Below the pieces are notes generated by a model that saw only the letters and a list, made by a program, of their open reading frames with translations, had not been told where the DNA came from and did not search any database. From contig JAFAYV010000079.1 of NCBI GenBank assembly GCA_019240115.1, positions 1-64,000 on the forward strand: DNA of 64,000 nucleotides, given 5' to 3'. The position numbers and the translations under genes are program-made. This DNA comes from Solirubrobacterales bacterium. GTDB lineage: Bacteria; Actinomycetota; Thermoleophilia; Solirubrobacterales; Solirubrobacteraceae. Below, one piece after another: positions 56,488-64,000 of this stretch; position 1 is the first letter of the stretch, and the number at the start of each line of letters is the position of its first letter.

Positions 56488-56602
56488 GCCCAACGCATCG
56501 GACCCGGACACGTCCCGCGCGAGCCCGTCGACGCCGTCTGGACGGATGTATGGCCGCGTCCAGATCGGCCTGGACGGCGTCCCCGGCGATCCCGGCCCGC
56601 CC

Positions 56603-56654
56603 GTCCCGGTGTCCCCGTGGGTCCCGGTGTCCCCGTGGGTCCCGGTGTCCCCGG
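56603..56654. repeat. 18-bp tandem repeat upstream of aguA
   Basis: GTCCCGGTGTCCCCGTGG is repeated 2.9 times. It lies in the gap between the divergent His-rich gene and the agmatine deiminase start. No coding role is visible. Confidence 0.85.
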
Positions 56655-56766
56655 CCCGCAGGCGCCGACCGCTGCGCACGCGGGGCTGGCCAACCGCCGC
56701 GCCCGACAGCATCGCTTCGATGTCCGGGCCGGTCAGGGGGATAGCGGGGCGATTACATTGCCGGGT

Positions 56767-57744
56767 GTGCGCACGCCCGCGGAATGGGAGCCCCACGAGC
56801 GGACGCTGATGGGCTGGCCGTGCCGGTCAGAGCTCTGGGGCCAGACGCTCGAGGAGGCCCGCGCCGACTACGCGGCGGTGGCCAACGCGATCGCGGCCTT
56901 CGAGCCGGTGACGATGATCGTCGACCCGCGGATCGATCCCGCCGGTCCCCGCTGCGCCCTGGCCGCGGGCATCGAGATCCTCGAGCTCCCGCTCGACGAC
57001 TCCTGGCTGCGCGACTGCGGTCCGATCTACACGCTCGCCGACGGCGAGCGCCGCGCGGTGCACTTCGGCTTCAACGCCTGGGGCGGGAAGTTTGCGCCCT
57101 GGGACCGCGACGCCGCGGTCGGCCGGCTCGTCGCCGAGCGCCTCGGCGATGCGGTCGAGGAGTCGGCGATGGTGCTCGAGGGCGGGTCGATCCTCACCGA
57201 CGGCCGCGGGACGCTGCTGACGACCGAGCAGTGCCTGCGCAACCCCAACCGCAACCCGTCGATGTCGCGCGAGGAGATCGAGGCGGAGCTGACCCGGCGG
57301 CTCGGCGTTAGCACCTTCGTATGGCTCGGCCAGGGACTGCTCGAGGACCGTGACACCGACGGCCACGTCGATCTCATCGCCGCGTTCACGGCGCCCGGCC
57401 AGGTGCTGCTCCAGACCGTCCCCGAGGAGAACCCCAACTTCGAGCACTGCGCCGAGAACCGCCGGCGGCTCGAGGCCGCGGGGATCATCGTCACCGAGCT
57501 GCCGTGGCTGCCCTACGCCGAGGTCGCGGGCGAGACGATCGCCGTCGGCTATCTGAACTTCTACCTCTGCAACGGCGCCGTGATCGTGCCCGTCGCCGGG
57601 ACCGACACCGACGCTCGGGCGCTCGCGGTCATCGCCGCCGCCTATCCGGGCCGCGAGGTCGTCGCGGTCCCCGGTCCGATCATCGCCTACGGGGGCGGCG
57701 GCCCCCACTGCATCACCCAGCAGGTCCCGGGGATCGATGGCTGA
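56767..57744 (+). CDS. aguA: agmatine deiminase
   Basis: 325-residue peptidyl-arginine-deiminase-family enzyme converting agmatine to N-carbamoylputrescine. Family motifs are LPLDDSWLRDCGPIYTL (substrate Asp residues), HFGFNAWGGKFAPWDRD, EGGSILTDGRGTLLTTEQC, DTDGHVDLIAAF (catalytic His), and the nucleophile Cys in GGGGPHCITQQVPG near the C-terminus. GTG at 56767 gives the standard N-terminus RTPAEWEPHERTLMGWP; the longer open frame is GC-rich noise. It overlaps aguB by 8 bases. Confidence 0.93.
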   Translation: MRTPAEWEPHERTLMGWPCRSELWGQTLEEARADYAAVANAIAAFEPVTMIVDPRIDPAGPRCALAAGIEILELPLDDSWLRDCGPIYTLADGERRAVHFGFNAWGGKFAPWDRDAAVGRLVAERLGDAVEESAMVLEGGSILTDGRGTLLTTEQCLRNPNRNPSMSREEIEAELTRRLGVSTFVWLGQGLLEDRDTDGHVDLIAAFTAPGQVLLQTVPEENPNFEHCAENRRRLEAAGIIVTELPWLPYAEVAGETIAVGYLNFYLCNGAVIVPVAGTDTDARALAVIAAAYPGREVVAVPGPIIAYGGGGPHCITQQVPGIDG

Positions 57745-58705
57745 GCCGGCGCCCGAGCTGGTGACGGCCTTCGGTCCGCCGCCCTCGCCGGCGCGGACGC
57801 GGCCGCCGCGGCGCGCGCCGCTGCGCCTCGGGCTCGTGCAGGAGCGCTGGCGGCACGACCCCGCGGAGCATCGGGCAGCGCTCGCGCGCGGGATCGCGAT
57901 CGCTGCCGAGCAGGGCGCGCGCATCGTCTGCCTGCAGGAGCTGACGCTCTCGCCGTACTTCGCGATCACCCCCGACGGACCCGCCGTCGCCGGCGCCGCC
58001 CCCGAGGCGCTCGCGACCGGGCCGACGGCCGCCTTCGCCGCCGAGCAGGCGGCCGCGACGGGCGCCCACGTCCACGCCTCGCTGTACGAGCGCGCCGATG
58101 GCGAGGATGGTCTCGGCTACAACACCGCGATCGTCGTCGCCCCCGACGGTTCGCTCGTCGCGCGCACGCGCAAGCTCCACATCCCGGTGACCGCCGGCTA
58201 CTACGAGGACCACTACTTCCGCCCCGGCCCGGCGGGCGACGATGCCTTCCCGGTGATCGCGCTGCCCACCGGCGACGGCGACGGCGAGGCCCGGCTCGGC
58301 GCCCCGACATGCTGGGACCAGTGGTTTCCCGAGCTCGCCCGCGCCTACTCGCTGCGCGGCGCCGAGGTGCTCATCTACCCGACCGCGATCGGCTCCGAGC
58401 CCGACCATCCCGAGTTCGACACCCAGCCGCTGTGGCAGCAGGTGATCGTCGGCAACGGCGTGGCCAACGGCACCTTCATGGTCGCGGTCAATCGGATCGG
58501 GTCGGAGCCGCCGCTGACCTTCTACGGCTCGAGCTTCATCTCCGATCCCTACGGCCGGCTGCTCGTGCAGGCCCCGCGCGACCGTCCCGCGGTGCTCGTC
58601 GCCGACCTCGACCTCGACCAGCGCGCCGACTGGCTCGAGCTGTTCCCGTTGCTGAGCACCCGCCGGCCGGACGCCTACGCGCCGCTGACCGAGCTGCCGG
58701 AGTGA
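57737..58705 (+). CDS. aguB: N-carbamoylputrescine amidase
   Basis: 322-residue nitrilase-family amidase that hydrolyses N-carbamoylputrescine to putrescine. The catalytic triad is E in VCLQELTLSPYF, K in TRKLHIPVTAGYYEDHYF, and C in GAPTCWDQWFPE. A Pro/Arg-rich N-terminal extension of about 30 residues precedes the domain. Overlap with aguA indicates coupled translation; together they form the two-step agmatine-to-putrescine route. Confidence 0.93.
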   Translation: MAEPAPELVTAFGPPPSPARTRPPRRAPLRLGLVQERWRHDPAEHRAALARGIAIAAEQGARIVCLQELTLSPYFAITPDGPAVAGAAPEALATGPTAAFAAEQAAATGAHVHASLYERADGEDGLGYNTAIVVAPDGSLVARTRKLHIPVTAGYYEDHYFRPGPAGDDAFPVIALPTGDGDGEARLGAPTCWDQWFPELARAYSLRGAEVLIYPTAIGSEPDHPEFDTQPLWQQVIVGNGVANGTFMVAVNRIGSEPPLTFYGSSFISDPYGRLLVQAPRDRPAVLVADLDLDQRADWLELFPLLSTRRPDAYAPLTELPE

Positions 58706-58707
58706 CG

Positions 58708-59465
58708 GACCAGGGGCGGATCATGACGGTTGCGCCGGCGCGCGAGGTCGGCGATCCCGATCGGCAGCAGGAACGTCCCGCCCGCCGCACCGACGCGGCT
58801 CATCGCCGCCGCGAAGCCGACGCCGCTGCCCCGCAGGTCCGACGGGAAGATCTCCGCCGGGTAGACGCCGGTCAGGTCGCCCGAGATCGCGTTGAAGAAC
58901 GCGACGCCGACGAAGCAGGCGAGCAGGATCACCGTCGGAGCGGAGCCCCAGCCGCCGATCACCGCGATGGTCACGGCCATGACCCAGAACGAGGTCAGCA
59001 GCAGTCGCCGCCGGCCGCTGCGCTCGATGATGAGCAGCCCGACGAGCGCCCCGACGAAGGCGACGCTGTTGGCGGAGATGATCGCGCCCTTGTCGCTGAG
59101 ACCGAGCGAGGAGAACACCTTCGGCGCGAACGTGAAGATCGCGAGCCACCTCGGCGTAGTACGCCTCGCCGAGATGCTCCTCGACGATCTCGCGCGCCTC
59201 TCGCTCACGCCCGACGCTCGCCAGCCACCGCGGCGACTCGGGCAGGCCCTGGCGCAGCAGCAGCGTCGCCAGGCCGGGGATCGCGCCGGTGGCGAGGATC
59301 ACTGCCAGGACACGCCGAGGCCCTTCAGCACGTAGCCGACGACGACCGCGGCGAGGAAGCCGCCGTACCCGGACGCCTGGAGGCTCGACAATCGCGTCCG
59401 CGGCCCTCGCTCGGCGCGAACTCGGCGAGCATCGTCTGCCCGATCGCATACTCGGGTGAGAAACC
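58708..59465 (-). pseudogene. frameshifted remnant of a sugar-porter-type MFS transporter
   Basis: Three reading frames on the minus strand carry consecutive pieces of one MFS protein: AIGQTMLAEFAPSEGRGR, then ASGYGGFLAAVVVGYVLKGLG, then AVILATGAIPGLATLLLRQGLPESPRWLASVGRE, then LAIFTFAPKVFSSLGLSDKG through ISGDLTGVYPAEIFPSDLRG and GGTFLLPIG. The N-terminal helices and the C-terminus are missing and a segment after PESPRWL is shortened. At least three frame changes are needed, so the gene is dead. It resembles the transporter at 32850 (PESPRWL loop). Its position directly after aguAB suggests a former polyamine or nutrient transporter. Confidence 0.82.
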
Positions 59466-59603
59466 CGATGCCCTCCGATCCCTGGCCGCCCGAATGGGCC
59501 AACGACCCTGCATTGCTGATGGGCCACCGGCCTTCGGTCGCGCTCTCCTCGCCTCCAGGGTTACCGTTCCCGGCGGCGGTCAAACGCGCCGCGCCGCGTG
59601 CGC

Positions 59604-60203
59604 TCAGCCGTCGCGGATGTCGCGCCCGGTCGCCGCGGGGGTCGTATAGAAGACGGCGAGTGCGGCGCAGATGGCGAGCGTGATGTACGACGAGACGAAG
59701 GCGAGCGGCACGGCGATCGCGTAGGGGACGAGTCCGGTGAGCGAACGGTGCAGGATCTGGCGCCGGCGCTCCGCGGAGAGTGGCGTGCCCAGGTAGTGCG
59801 GCCTCGCGAGCAAGATGTAGCGGTTCAGGAAGGAGAACGCGAGCGCCATGACCAGGAACGCGGCGGCGTACACCGCGGCGGCCACCGGCTGCTCGAGATG
59901 CTCGGCCACCAGGTCGGTGGCAAAGGGCAGGATGCTGATCGTCATCAGCAGCACCAGGTTGAGCAGCAGGATCGTGTGATCGGCCACGCGCAGTCGAGTG
60001 ATCATCGAGTGGTGGTTGATCCAGATGATCCCGATCGTCAGGAACGAGATCACGAATGCGGCGTACTCGGGCCACTGGTGCAGGAGCTGGTGCGCGAACG
60101 AGTGCCGCGAGCTCTTCCCGGGCACCGAGATGCCGAGCACGAGCAACGTGATCGCCACCGCGATCACCCCGTCGGAGAACGCCTCGAGCCGGCCCGTGTT
60201 CAC
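59604..60203 (-). CDS. TMEM175-family (DUF1211) potassium channel-like protein
   Basis: 199-residue membrane protein with six helices. The N-terminal signature RLEAFSDGVIAVAITLLVLG is the pore-lining motif of bacterial TMEM175 channels (the FSDG turn), and WINHHSMI is the second conserved element. Start is GTG at 60203, which places the signature near residue 5 as in the family; upstream open frame is rejected. Such proteins conduct K+ or protons in other organisms; activity here is inferred. Confidence 0.85.
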   Translation of the reverse strand: MNTGRLEAFSDGVIAVAITLLVLGISVPGKSSRHSFAHQLLHQWPEYAAFVISFLTIGIIWINHHSMITRLRVADHTILLLNLVLLMTISILPFATDLVAEHLEQPVAAAVYAAAFLVMALAFSFLNRYILLARPHYLGTPLSAERRRQILHRSLTGLVPYAIAVPLAFVSSYITLAICAALAVFYTTPAATGRDIRDG

Positions 60204-60322
60204 GCCCGGATGGTTCGCCGCGGCCCCGGACGATCCTCCGCTCGGCGCCCCCGCCGCCCGCGGGCGACGGGGCGGCCGACGGGGGCGGCCGACGCGGGCG
60301 AGCTCCCGGCGCTGGCCGAGCC

Positions 60323-61102
60323 TCAGCGACCCTCGAACTTCGCGGGGCGCTTCTCGACGAACGCCTGCACGCCCTCCTGGAAGTCGTGCGAGGAACGGAG
60401 CATGCCGTAGGCGAGTCCCTCGACCTCGAGCCCGAGCTCGAGCGGGCCGTCGTAGGCGTGGTTGAGCACCCGCTTGCACATCGTCAGAGCCAGGGGCGAG
60501 AGCGCGGTCAGCTCCTCGATCAGCGCGTCGACGGCGTCATCGAGCGCGTCGACGGGATGGACCTCGCTGAGCAGCCCGACGTCGAGGGCCTCGGCGGCGG
60601 CGATGCGCCGGCCGCGCATGATCATGTTCTTGGCGCGCCCGAGGCCGATCATCCGCGCCACGCGCTGGCTGCCGCCGCTTCCCGGAATCATCCCGAGCCG
60701 GATCTCGGGCAGTCCGAGCTCGACGTCGTCGGCCGCGACTCGGAAGTCGCAGGCGAGCGCGATCTCGAGCCCGACCCCGAGGACATAGCCACGGAGCTTG
60801 GCGATGACCGGCTGGGGGCAGCGCTCGGCGGCGGCGACGTTGTGTGCGAGCCGCGAGAGCGTCGACGGATCGCTGCGCAGGAAGCCCATCACGTCGCCGC
60901 CGGCGCTGAACGCCCGCTCGCCGGCGCCGGTGAGCACGACGACGCGCACCGTTTCGTCGACCGACAGCTGCTCGAGCATCTCGGCGAGCTCGCCGCGCGC
61001 CACCATCGGCAGCCGGTTGTGCTTTCCGGGGTTGTCGAGGGTGATCGTGGCCACGCCGCGGTCGGCGTCGCGGTCCAGGCGCAGGGTCTCTGAGTCGGTC
61101 AC
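60323..61102 (-). CDS. enoyl-CoA hydratase/isomerase-family (crotonase fold) protein
   Basis: 259-residue crotonase-fold protein. Oxyanion-hole motifs AFSAGGDVMGF and RGYVLGVGLEIALACDFRVAADD are present, and the first catalytic Glu is in GLPEIRLGMIPG. At the position of the second catalytic Glu (rat E164) the sequence AKNMIMRGRR has Asn, so a standard hydratase mechanism is doubtful; isomerase, hydrolase or another crotonase reaction is more likely. GTG start overlaps the upstream CoA ligase stop by 4 bases. It is the last gene of the molybdenum-hydroxylase/CoA-ligase operon. Confidence 0.85.
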   Translation of the reverse strand: MTDSETLRLDRDADRGVATITLDNPGKHNRLPMVARGELAEMLEQLSVDETVRVVVLTGAGERAFSAGGDVMGFLRSDPSTLSRLAHNVAAAERCPQPVIAKLRGYVLGVGLEIALACDFRVAADDVELGLPEIRLGMIPGSGGSQRVARMIGLGRAKNMIMRGRRIAAAEALDVGLLSEVHPVDALDDAVDALIEELTALSPLALTMCKRVLNHAYDGPLELGLEVEGLAYGMLRSSHDFQEGVQAFVEKRPAKFEGR

Positions 61103-62610
61103 GGGTCAAGCTCCTCTCTCAGCTGGCGGCGCAGCAGCTTGCCGGCCGGGTTCTTGGGCAGGGCGTCGACGAATCGGTACTCGCGCGGGCGCTTGAAGTC
61201 GGCGAGGCCGGGATGGTCGCGGACGTGGCGGTCGAGCTCGGAGTCGGTCACGCCGTCGCCGACGACGACCGCCAGCACGCGCTGGCCCCACCGCTCGTCG
61301 GCGACGCCGATCACCGCCGTCTCCTGGACGGCGGGATGCTCGTCGAGCACCGCCTCGACCTCGCCGGGATGGATGTTCTCGCCGCCGGAGATGATCATGT
61401 CGTCCATCCTCCCGACGATCCACAGCTCGCCGTCCTCGTCGAGCCGGCCGATGTCGCCCGGGTAGTACCAGCCGTCGCGGATCGCCCGCTCGTCGGCGTC
61501 GGGCCGCTTCCAGTAGCCCGAGAACGCCTCGTCGGAGCGCAGATCGGCGATCACCTGGCCCTCGGCGCCCCGAGGCACGACCGCGTCGGGGGCGGCGTCC
61601 GGGTCGGGCTCGACGAGCCGCAGGCGCGCGTTGATCGCCGGGCGGCCGGCGCACCCCGGCTTGGTCGCCTGATCGCGACTGACCGCCCAGGTGTAGTACT
61701 CGGTCGACCCGTAGTGGTTGAAGAACACGCGGGCCTGGAAGGCCTCGACGCAGCGTGCCGCCAGCGCCGGGCTCATCGGCGAGCCCGCGTACCCCATCGC
61801 CTCGATCGAGCTGAGGTCGGCATCGGCGGGGAGCGCGCCGAGGAGATCGTGGTACAGGGTCGGCGCAAGGTAGAGCGAGGTGATCCGCTCGGCGGCGATG
61901 AGCCGCGCCGCCTCGGCGGCGTGCCACTGCGGCATCGCGATGAAGCAGCCGTCGATGAGCGCCATCGCGATCATCGAGTGCACGCCCATCGTGTGATAGA
62001 GCGGCATGACGCCGAGCGTGCGGTCACCGTAGCGGTAGCCGTGGTGGATGACCTGGCTCAGTCCGCCGGCGCGATCGGCGCGATGCGAGCGGGGCACGCC
62101 CTTGGGCCGGCCCGTGGTGCCCGAGGTGTAGAGCATGAGCGAGATCTCGTCGTCGGCGAGGTCGAGCGCGCCCGGGTGGGGCTCGCCGCGCAGCGTCTCG
62201 AAGCCGATCGCGTCCGCGGCGCCGCCGGTGTCGCCGACCGCGATCAGGCGGGCCCCGTCCTGCGCGCACGCCGCCGCGCCCGCGGCGGCAGCCGCCTCGT
62301 GGACGACGAGCCCCGCCTCGGCATCGCTCACGCAGTAGGCGACCTCGGAGGGTCCGAGGCGGACGTTCAGCGGGGTGAAGCGGGCTCCCAGCCACTGCGC
62401 CGCCCAGTAAAGCTCGACGGTCTCGCGGCGGTTGCCGAGCAGGGTGCACAGCGATTGCCCGCGCCGCAGGCCGAGCTGCGCGAGCGCCCCCGCGAGCTCG
62501 GCGGCGCGCGCCTGCAGATCCGCATAGCTCAGACGCGTCTCGCCGTCGACGAGCGCCTCCCCGTCGCCGTGGCGTTCGGCGGCGGCCAGCAGGCTGAGCG
62601 CGAGGTTCAT
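61099..62610 (-). CDS. AMP-dependent acyl/aryl-CoA ligase
   Basis: 503-residue member of the ANL superfamily. AMP-binding motif LYTSGTTGRPKGV, A5 region YGSTEYYTW, A7 GWYYPGDIGRLDEDGE, A8 hinge GRMDDMIISGGENIHP, and A10 lysine region KNPAGKLLRR are all present. The substrate is an unknown carboxylic acid; context with a molybdenum hydroxylase and a crotonase-fold enzyme suggests an aromatic or heterocyclic acid. ATG at 62610 overlaps the 2Fe-2S subunit stop by 4 bases. Confidence 0.9.
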   Translation of the reverse strand: MNLALSLLAAAERHGDGEALVDGETRLSYADLQARAAELAGALAQLGLRRGQSLCTLLGNRRETVELYWAAQWLGARFTPLNVRLGPSEVAYCVSDAEAGLVVHEAAAAAGAAACAQDGARLIAVGDTGGAADAIGFETLRGEPHPGALDLADDEISLMLYTSGTTGRPKGVPRSHRADRAGGLSQVIHHGYRYGDRTLGVMPLYHTMGVHSMIAMALIDGCFIAMPQWHAAEAARLIAAERITSLYLAPTLYHDLLGALPADADLSSIEAMGYAGSPMSPALAARCVEAFQARVFFNHYGSTEYYTWAVSRDQATKPGCAGRPAINARLRLVEPDPDAAPDAVVPRGAEGQVIADLRSDEAFSGYWKRPDADERAIRDGWYYPGDIGRLDEDGELWIVGRMDDMIISGGENIHPGEVEAVLDEHPAVQETAVIGVADERWGQRVLAVVVGDGVTDSELDRHVRDHPGLADFKRPREYRFVDALPKNPAGKLLRRQLREELDP

Positions 62611-63221
62611 GCCGCCTCGCCGGGGTCGCCGGGGTCGCCGGGGCCGCCGGGATCGCCGTTGGCGTCGGCGTCGTCGGCGTCGTCGGCGTGGTCGCCACGC
62701 GCGGTGTGGCCGGCGGCGTCGCGGGCGACGCGCTCGATCGCGTCGACGATCGGCCGGTAGCCGGTGCAGCGGCACACGTGCCCGGAGAGCAGCGCCTCGA
62801 TCTCGGCGCGATCGGCGCCGGGGCGGCGCTCCAGCAGGTCGCCGGCCGCGATCAGGATCCCCGGCGTGCAGAAGCCGCACTGCAGGCCGTGGGCCTCGTG
62901 CAGCGCTCGCTGCAGCGGGGTCAGCTCCCCGGTGCCCGCGAGCCCCTCGACCGTCTCGATCGCGCACCCGTCGGTCTGCACGGCGAACATCAGGCAGGCG
63001 CGCGCCGGGATCCCGTCGACCCGGACCGTGCACGCGCCGCACACCCCGTGCTCGCAGCCGACGTGGGTGCCGGTCAAGCCGAGCCGGTGGCGCAGGAAGT
63101 CCGACAGCAGCAGCCGCGGCATGACGTGCTCGCGGCGGCGCAGGCCGTTGACCTCGACGACGATCGAGATCGGCCGCTCGACCATCGGCGCCCCCTCAGC
63201 CATCGGCGCCCCCTCAGCCAT
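62607..63221 (-). CDS. molybdenum hydroxylase 2Fe-2S subunit (CoxS/XdhC-type enzyme small subunit)
   Basis: 204-residue small subunit of a xanthine-dehydrogenase/CO-dehydrogenase-type enzyme. The plant-type 2Fe-2S site is GCEHGVCGACTVRVDG with a further Cys in RACLMF. The second, all-helical site is QCGFCTPG and CRCTGYRP. The C-terminal tail of about 30 residues (DHADDADDADA then repeated GDP units) is low-complexity. The N-terminus begins with two copies of MAEGAP; a strong AAGGAGG precedes the first ATG (63221), which is therefore the preferred start. It overlaps the FAD subunit gene by 8 bases and the CoA ligase by 4. Confidence 0.92.
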   Translation of the reverse strand: MAEGAPMAEGAPMVERPISIVVEVNGLRRREHVMPRLLLSDFLRHRLGLTGTHVGCEHGVCGACTVRVDGIPARACLMFAVQTDGCAIETVEGLAGTGELTPLQRALHEAHGLQCGFCTPGILIAAGDLLERRPGADRAEIEALLSGHVCRCTGYRPIVDAIERVARDAAGHTARGDHADDADDADANGDPGGPGDPGDPGEAA

Positions 63222-63240
63222 CGGCGCCTCCTTCAGTCAT
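63183..63240 (-). repeat. 18-bp repeat spanning the FAD/2Fe-2S gene junction
   Basis: CATCGGCGCCCCCTCAGC (plus strand) occurs as two close copies, with a third diverged copy covering the end of the FAD gene. Each copy carries an ATG on the minus strand, producing in-frame start codons at 63221, 63203 and 63185 of the 2Fe-2S subunit. The end of the FAD-subunit gene (PMTEGGADG) is the diverged copy. Confidence 0.85.
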
Positions 63241-64000
63241 CGGCGCGCCCCCGGCTCGGGCGATCGCTCGGGCGGCCGCGTCGGCGACGAGCTCGCCCGC
63301 GAGGTGGCGGCGGTAGCGCGCGCTCGCGTGGTGATCGCCGTAGCCCGGGATCGTCGCGCGGGTCGCGGCGGCAGCGGCGCGCGGGCCGTCCGCGACGAGC
63401 GCCTCGGCGGCCGGCCCGACGAGCAGCGGGCGGTCGGCGACCGCGCCGACGGCGACGCGCGCGGCGACGATCGCGCCGTCGCGGACGGTGACCGCGCAGG
63501 CCGCGCAGGCGAGCGTGAAGTCCCCCTGACGCAGGGCGAGCTCGGTGAACGCGCTCCCCCTGCCGAGTCCGGCGGCGGGCCAGCGGGTGCTCACCAGCAG
63601 CTCGTCGGCCCGCAGCGTCGTCGCGTACGGGCCGACGTACAGCTCGTCGGCGGCGATCTCGCGCTCGGCGTCGCGCGAGCGCACCCGAGCGCGGCCGGCG
63701 AGCGCGAGCAGCACGACCGGGAGCTCGCCGCGCGGCTCGCCGTAGGCGATCGACCCTCCGACGGTGCCCCGGTGGCGGGTCGCGTAGTGGCCGGTGTAGG
63801 GCAGGCACTCGCGCAGCGCGTCGTCGATGCCGGCGCGCTGCTCGAGCCCGTACTGGGTGACGAGCGCCCCGACCTCCGTCCCCGCGACCTCGGTCCCCCC
63901 GACCTCCGCCCCCCCGACCTCCGCCCCCCCGGCCTCCGCCCCCCCGACCTCCGCCCCCGCGACCTGTCCGTCCCGGACCTCGGCGAGCCCCGGCAGCCGG
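63214..64000 (-). CDS. molybdenum hydroxylase FAD-binding subunit, 5' end beyond window
   Basis: C-terminal ~262 residues of a CoxM/CutM-type FAD-binding subunit; the start lies past the right edge. The frame is open from base 64000. The FAD motif TRHRGTVGGSIAYGEPRGELPVVLLAL is clear, followed by the C-terminal CO-dehydrogenase flavoprotein domain (ELLVSTRWPAAG, FTELALRQGDFTLACAACAV). Upstream of VGALVTQYG the chain has an unusual repeated GGAEV-type insert of 30 residues (six 15-base units at 63871-63960). It passes electrons from the Mo centre to FAD; the large Mo-binding subunit is not in the window. Confidence 0.9.
   Translation of the reverse strand, partial: RLPGLAEVRDGQVAGAEVGGAEAGGAEVGGAEVGGTEVAGTEVGALVTQYGLEQRAGIDDALRECLPYTGHYATRHRGTVGGSIAYGEPRGELPVVLLALAGRARVRSRDAEREIAADELYVGPYATTLRADELLVSTRWPAAGLGRGSAFTELALRQGDFTLACAACAVTVRDGAIVAARVAVGAVADRPLLVGPAAEALVADGPRAAAAATRATIPGYGDHHASARYRRHLAGELVADAAARAIARAGGAPMTEGGADG
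63227..63233 (-). promoter_or_regulatory. Shine-Dalgarno sequence selecting the start at 63221
   Basis: AAGGAGG on the minus strand, five bases before the ATG at 63221. The two later in-frame ATGs have only weaker GAGGGGG runs upstream. Confidence 0.7.
63871..63960 (-). repeat. 15-bp tandem repeat inside the FAD subunit
   Basis: Six nearly identical 15-base units (GACCTCCGCCCCCCC on the plus strand), with a seventh partial unit starting at 63961, encode a run of GAEVG/GGAEV pentapeptides. The 15-base period preserves frame. Confidence 0.92.

Overview
The window is very GC-rich, densely packed DNA with many GTG starts, frequent 4-base ATGA/GTGA gene overlaps and many lipobox-bearing lipoproteins. 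Together with the gene families present (ferritin-like Tat proteins, protoglobin, a LuxR-type LAL regulator, a class I lysyl-tRNA synthetase, a baeRF-like protein) this suggests a high-GC actinobacterium, most plausibly of the Thermoleophilia/Solirubrobacterales type. That assignment is inference from gene content and style, not from a marker gene. I see no rRNA, tRNA, CRISPR array, phage genes or replication origin. The only clear mobile element is an IS630-family transposase cut by the left edge.

Layout. 1-6.5 kb: IS630 transposase, a secreted serine hydrolase, a DoxX-Rieske fusion, and two divergent beta-propeller lipoproteins (YVTN-like and Kelch-like). 6.8-9.3 kb: a DNA-alkylation module (sigma factor, PF09859-type 2OG oxygenase, two O6-alkylguanine-DNA alkyltransferases). 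9.3-12.1 kb: ArsR-type regulator divergent from an MFS drug exporter plus protoglobin, with a perfect 16-bp palindrome between them. 12.3-16.3 kb: secreted phosphoesterase followed by an ABC exporter. 16.3-20.6 kb: small lipoproteins, an ECF sigma/anti-sigma pair and a Tat-exported ferritin-like protein. 21-27.7 kb: TauE/SafE permease, MmcQ/YjbR protein, XdhC, NAD synthetase, a baeRF-like protein and a disordered partner.

27.7-30.5 kb is a complete lutABC lactate-oxidation operon. It is followed by a membrane-anchored spermidine-synthase-like protein, a truncated YaaH-type acetate transporter, a standalone LigD phosphoesterase domain overlapping an MFS transporter, a class I LysRS, another drug MFS, and an IclR regulator with its own palindrome. 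41.6-47.7 kb is a five-gene oligopeptide/dipeptide ABC importer (order A-C-B-D-F) with a strong 12-bp hairpin just after the binding-protein gene. 49.8-52.4 kb is glcDF (glycolate or 2-hydroxyacid oxidation), next to a 1018-residue LAL regulator. 56.8-58.7 kb is aguAB (agmatine to putrescine), followed by a badly frameshifted sugar-porter MFS pseudogene. From 60.3 kb to the right edge, one minus-strand operon encodes a molybdenum-hydroxylase FAD subunit, its 2Fe-2S subunit, an acyl/aryl-CoA ligase and a crotonase-fold protein.

The most unusual structural theme is in-frame tandem-repeat expansion inside conserved enzymes: NadE, GlcF, the FAD subunit, the tail and start region of the 2Fe-2S subunit, and the LAL linker. 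Similar repeats occur between genes. At the FAD/2Fe-2S junction an 18-bp repeat has multiplied the start codon.
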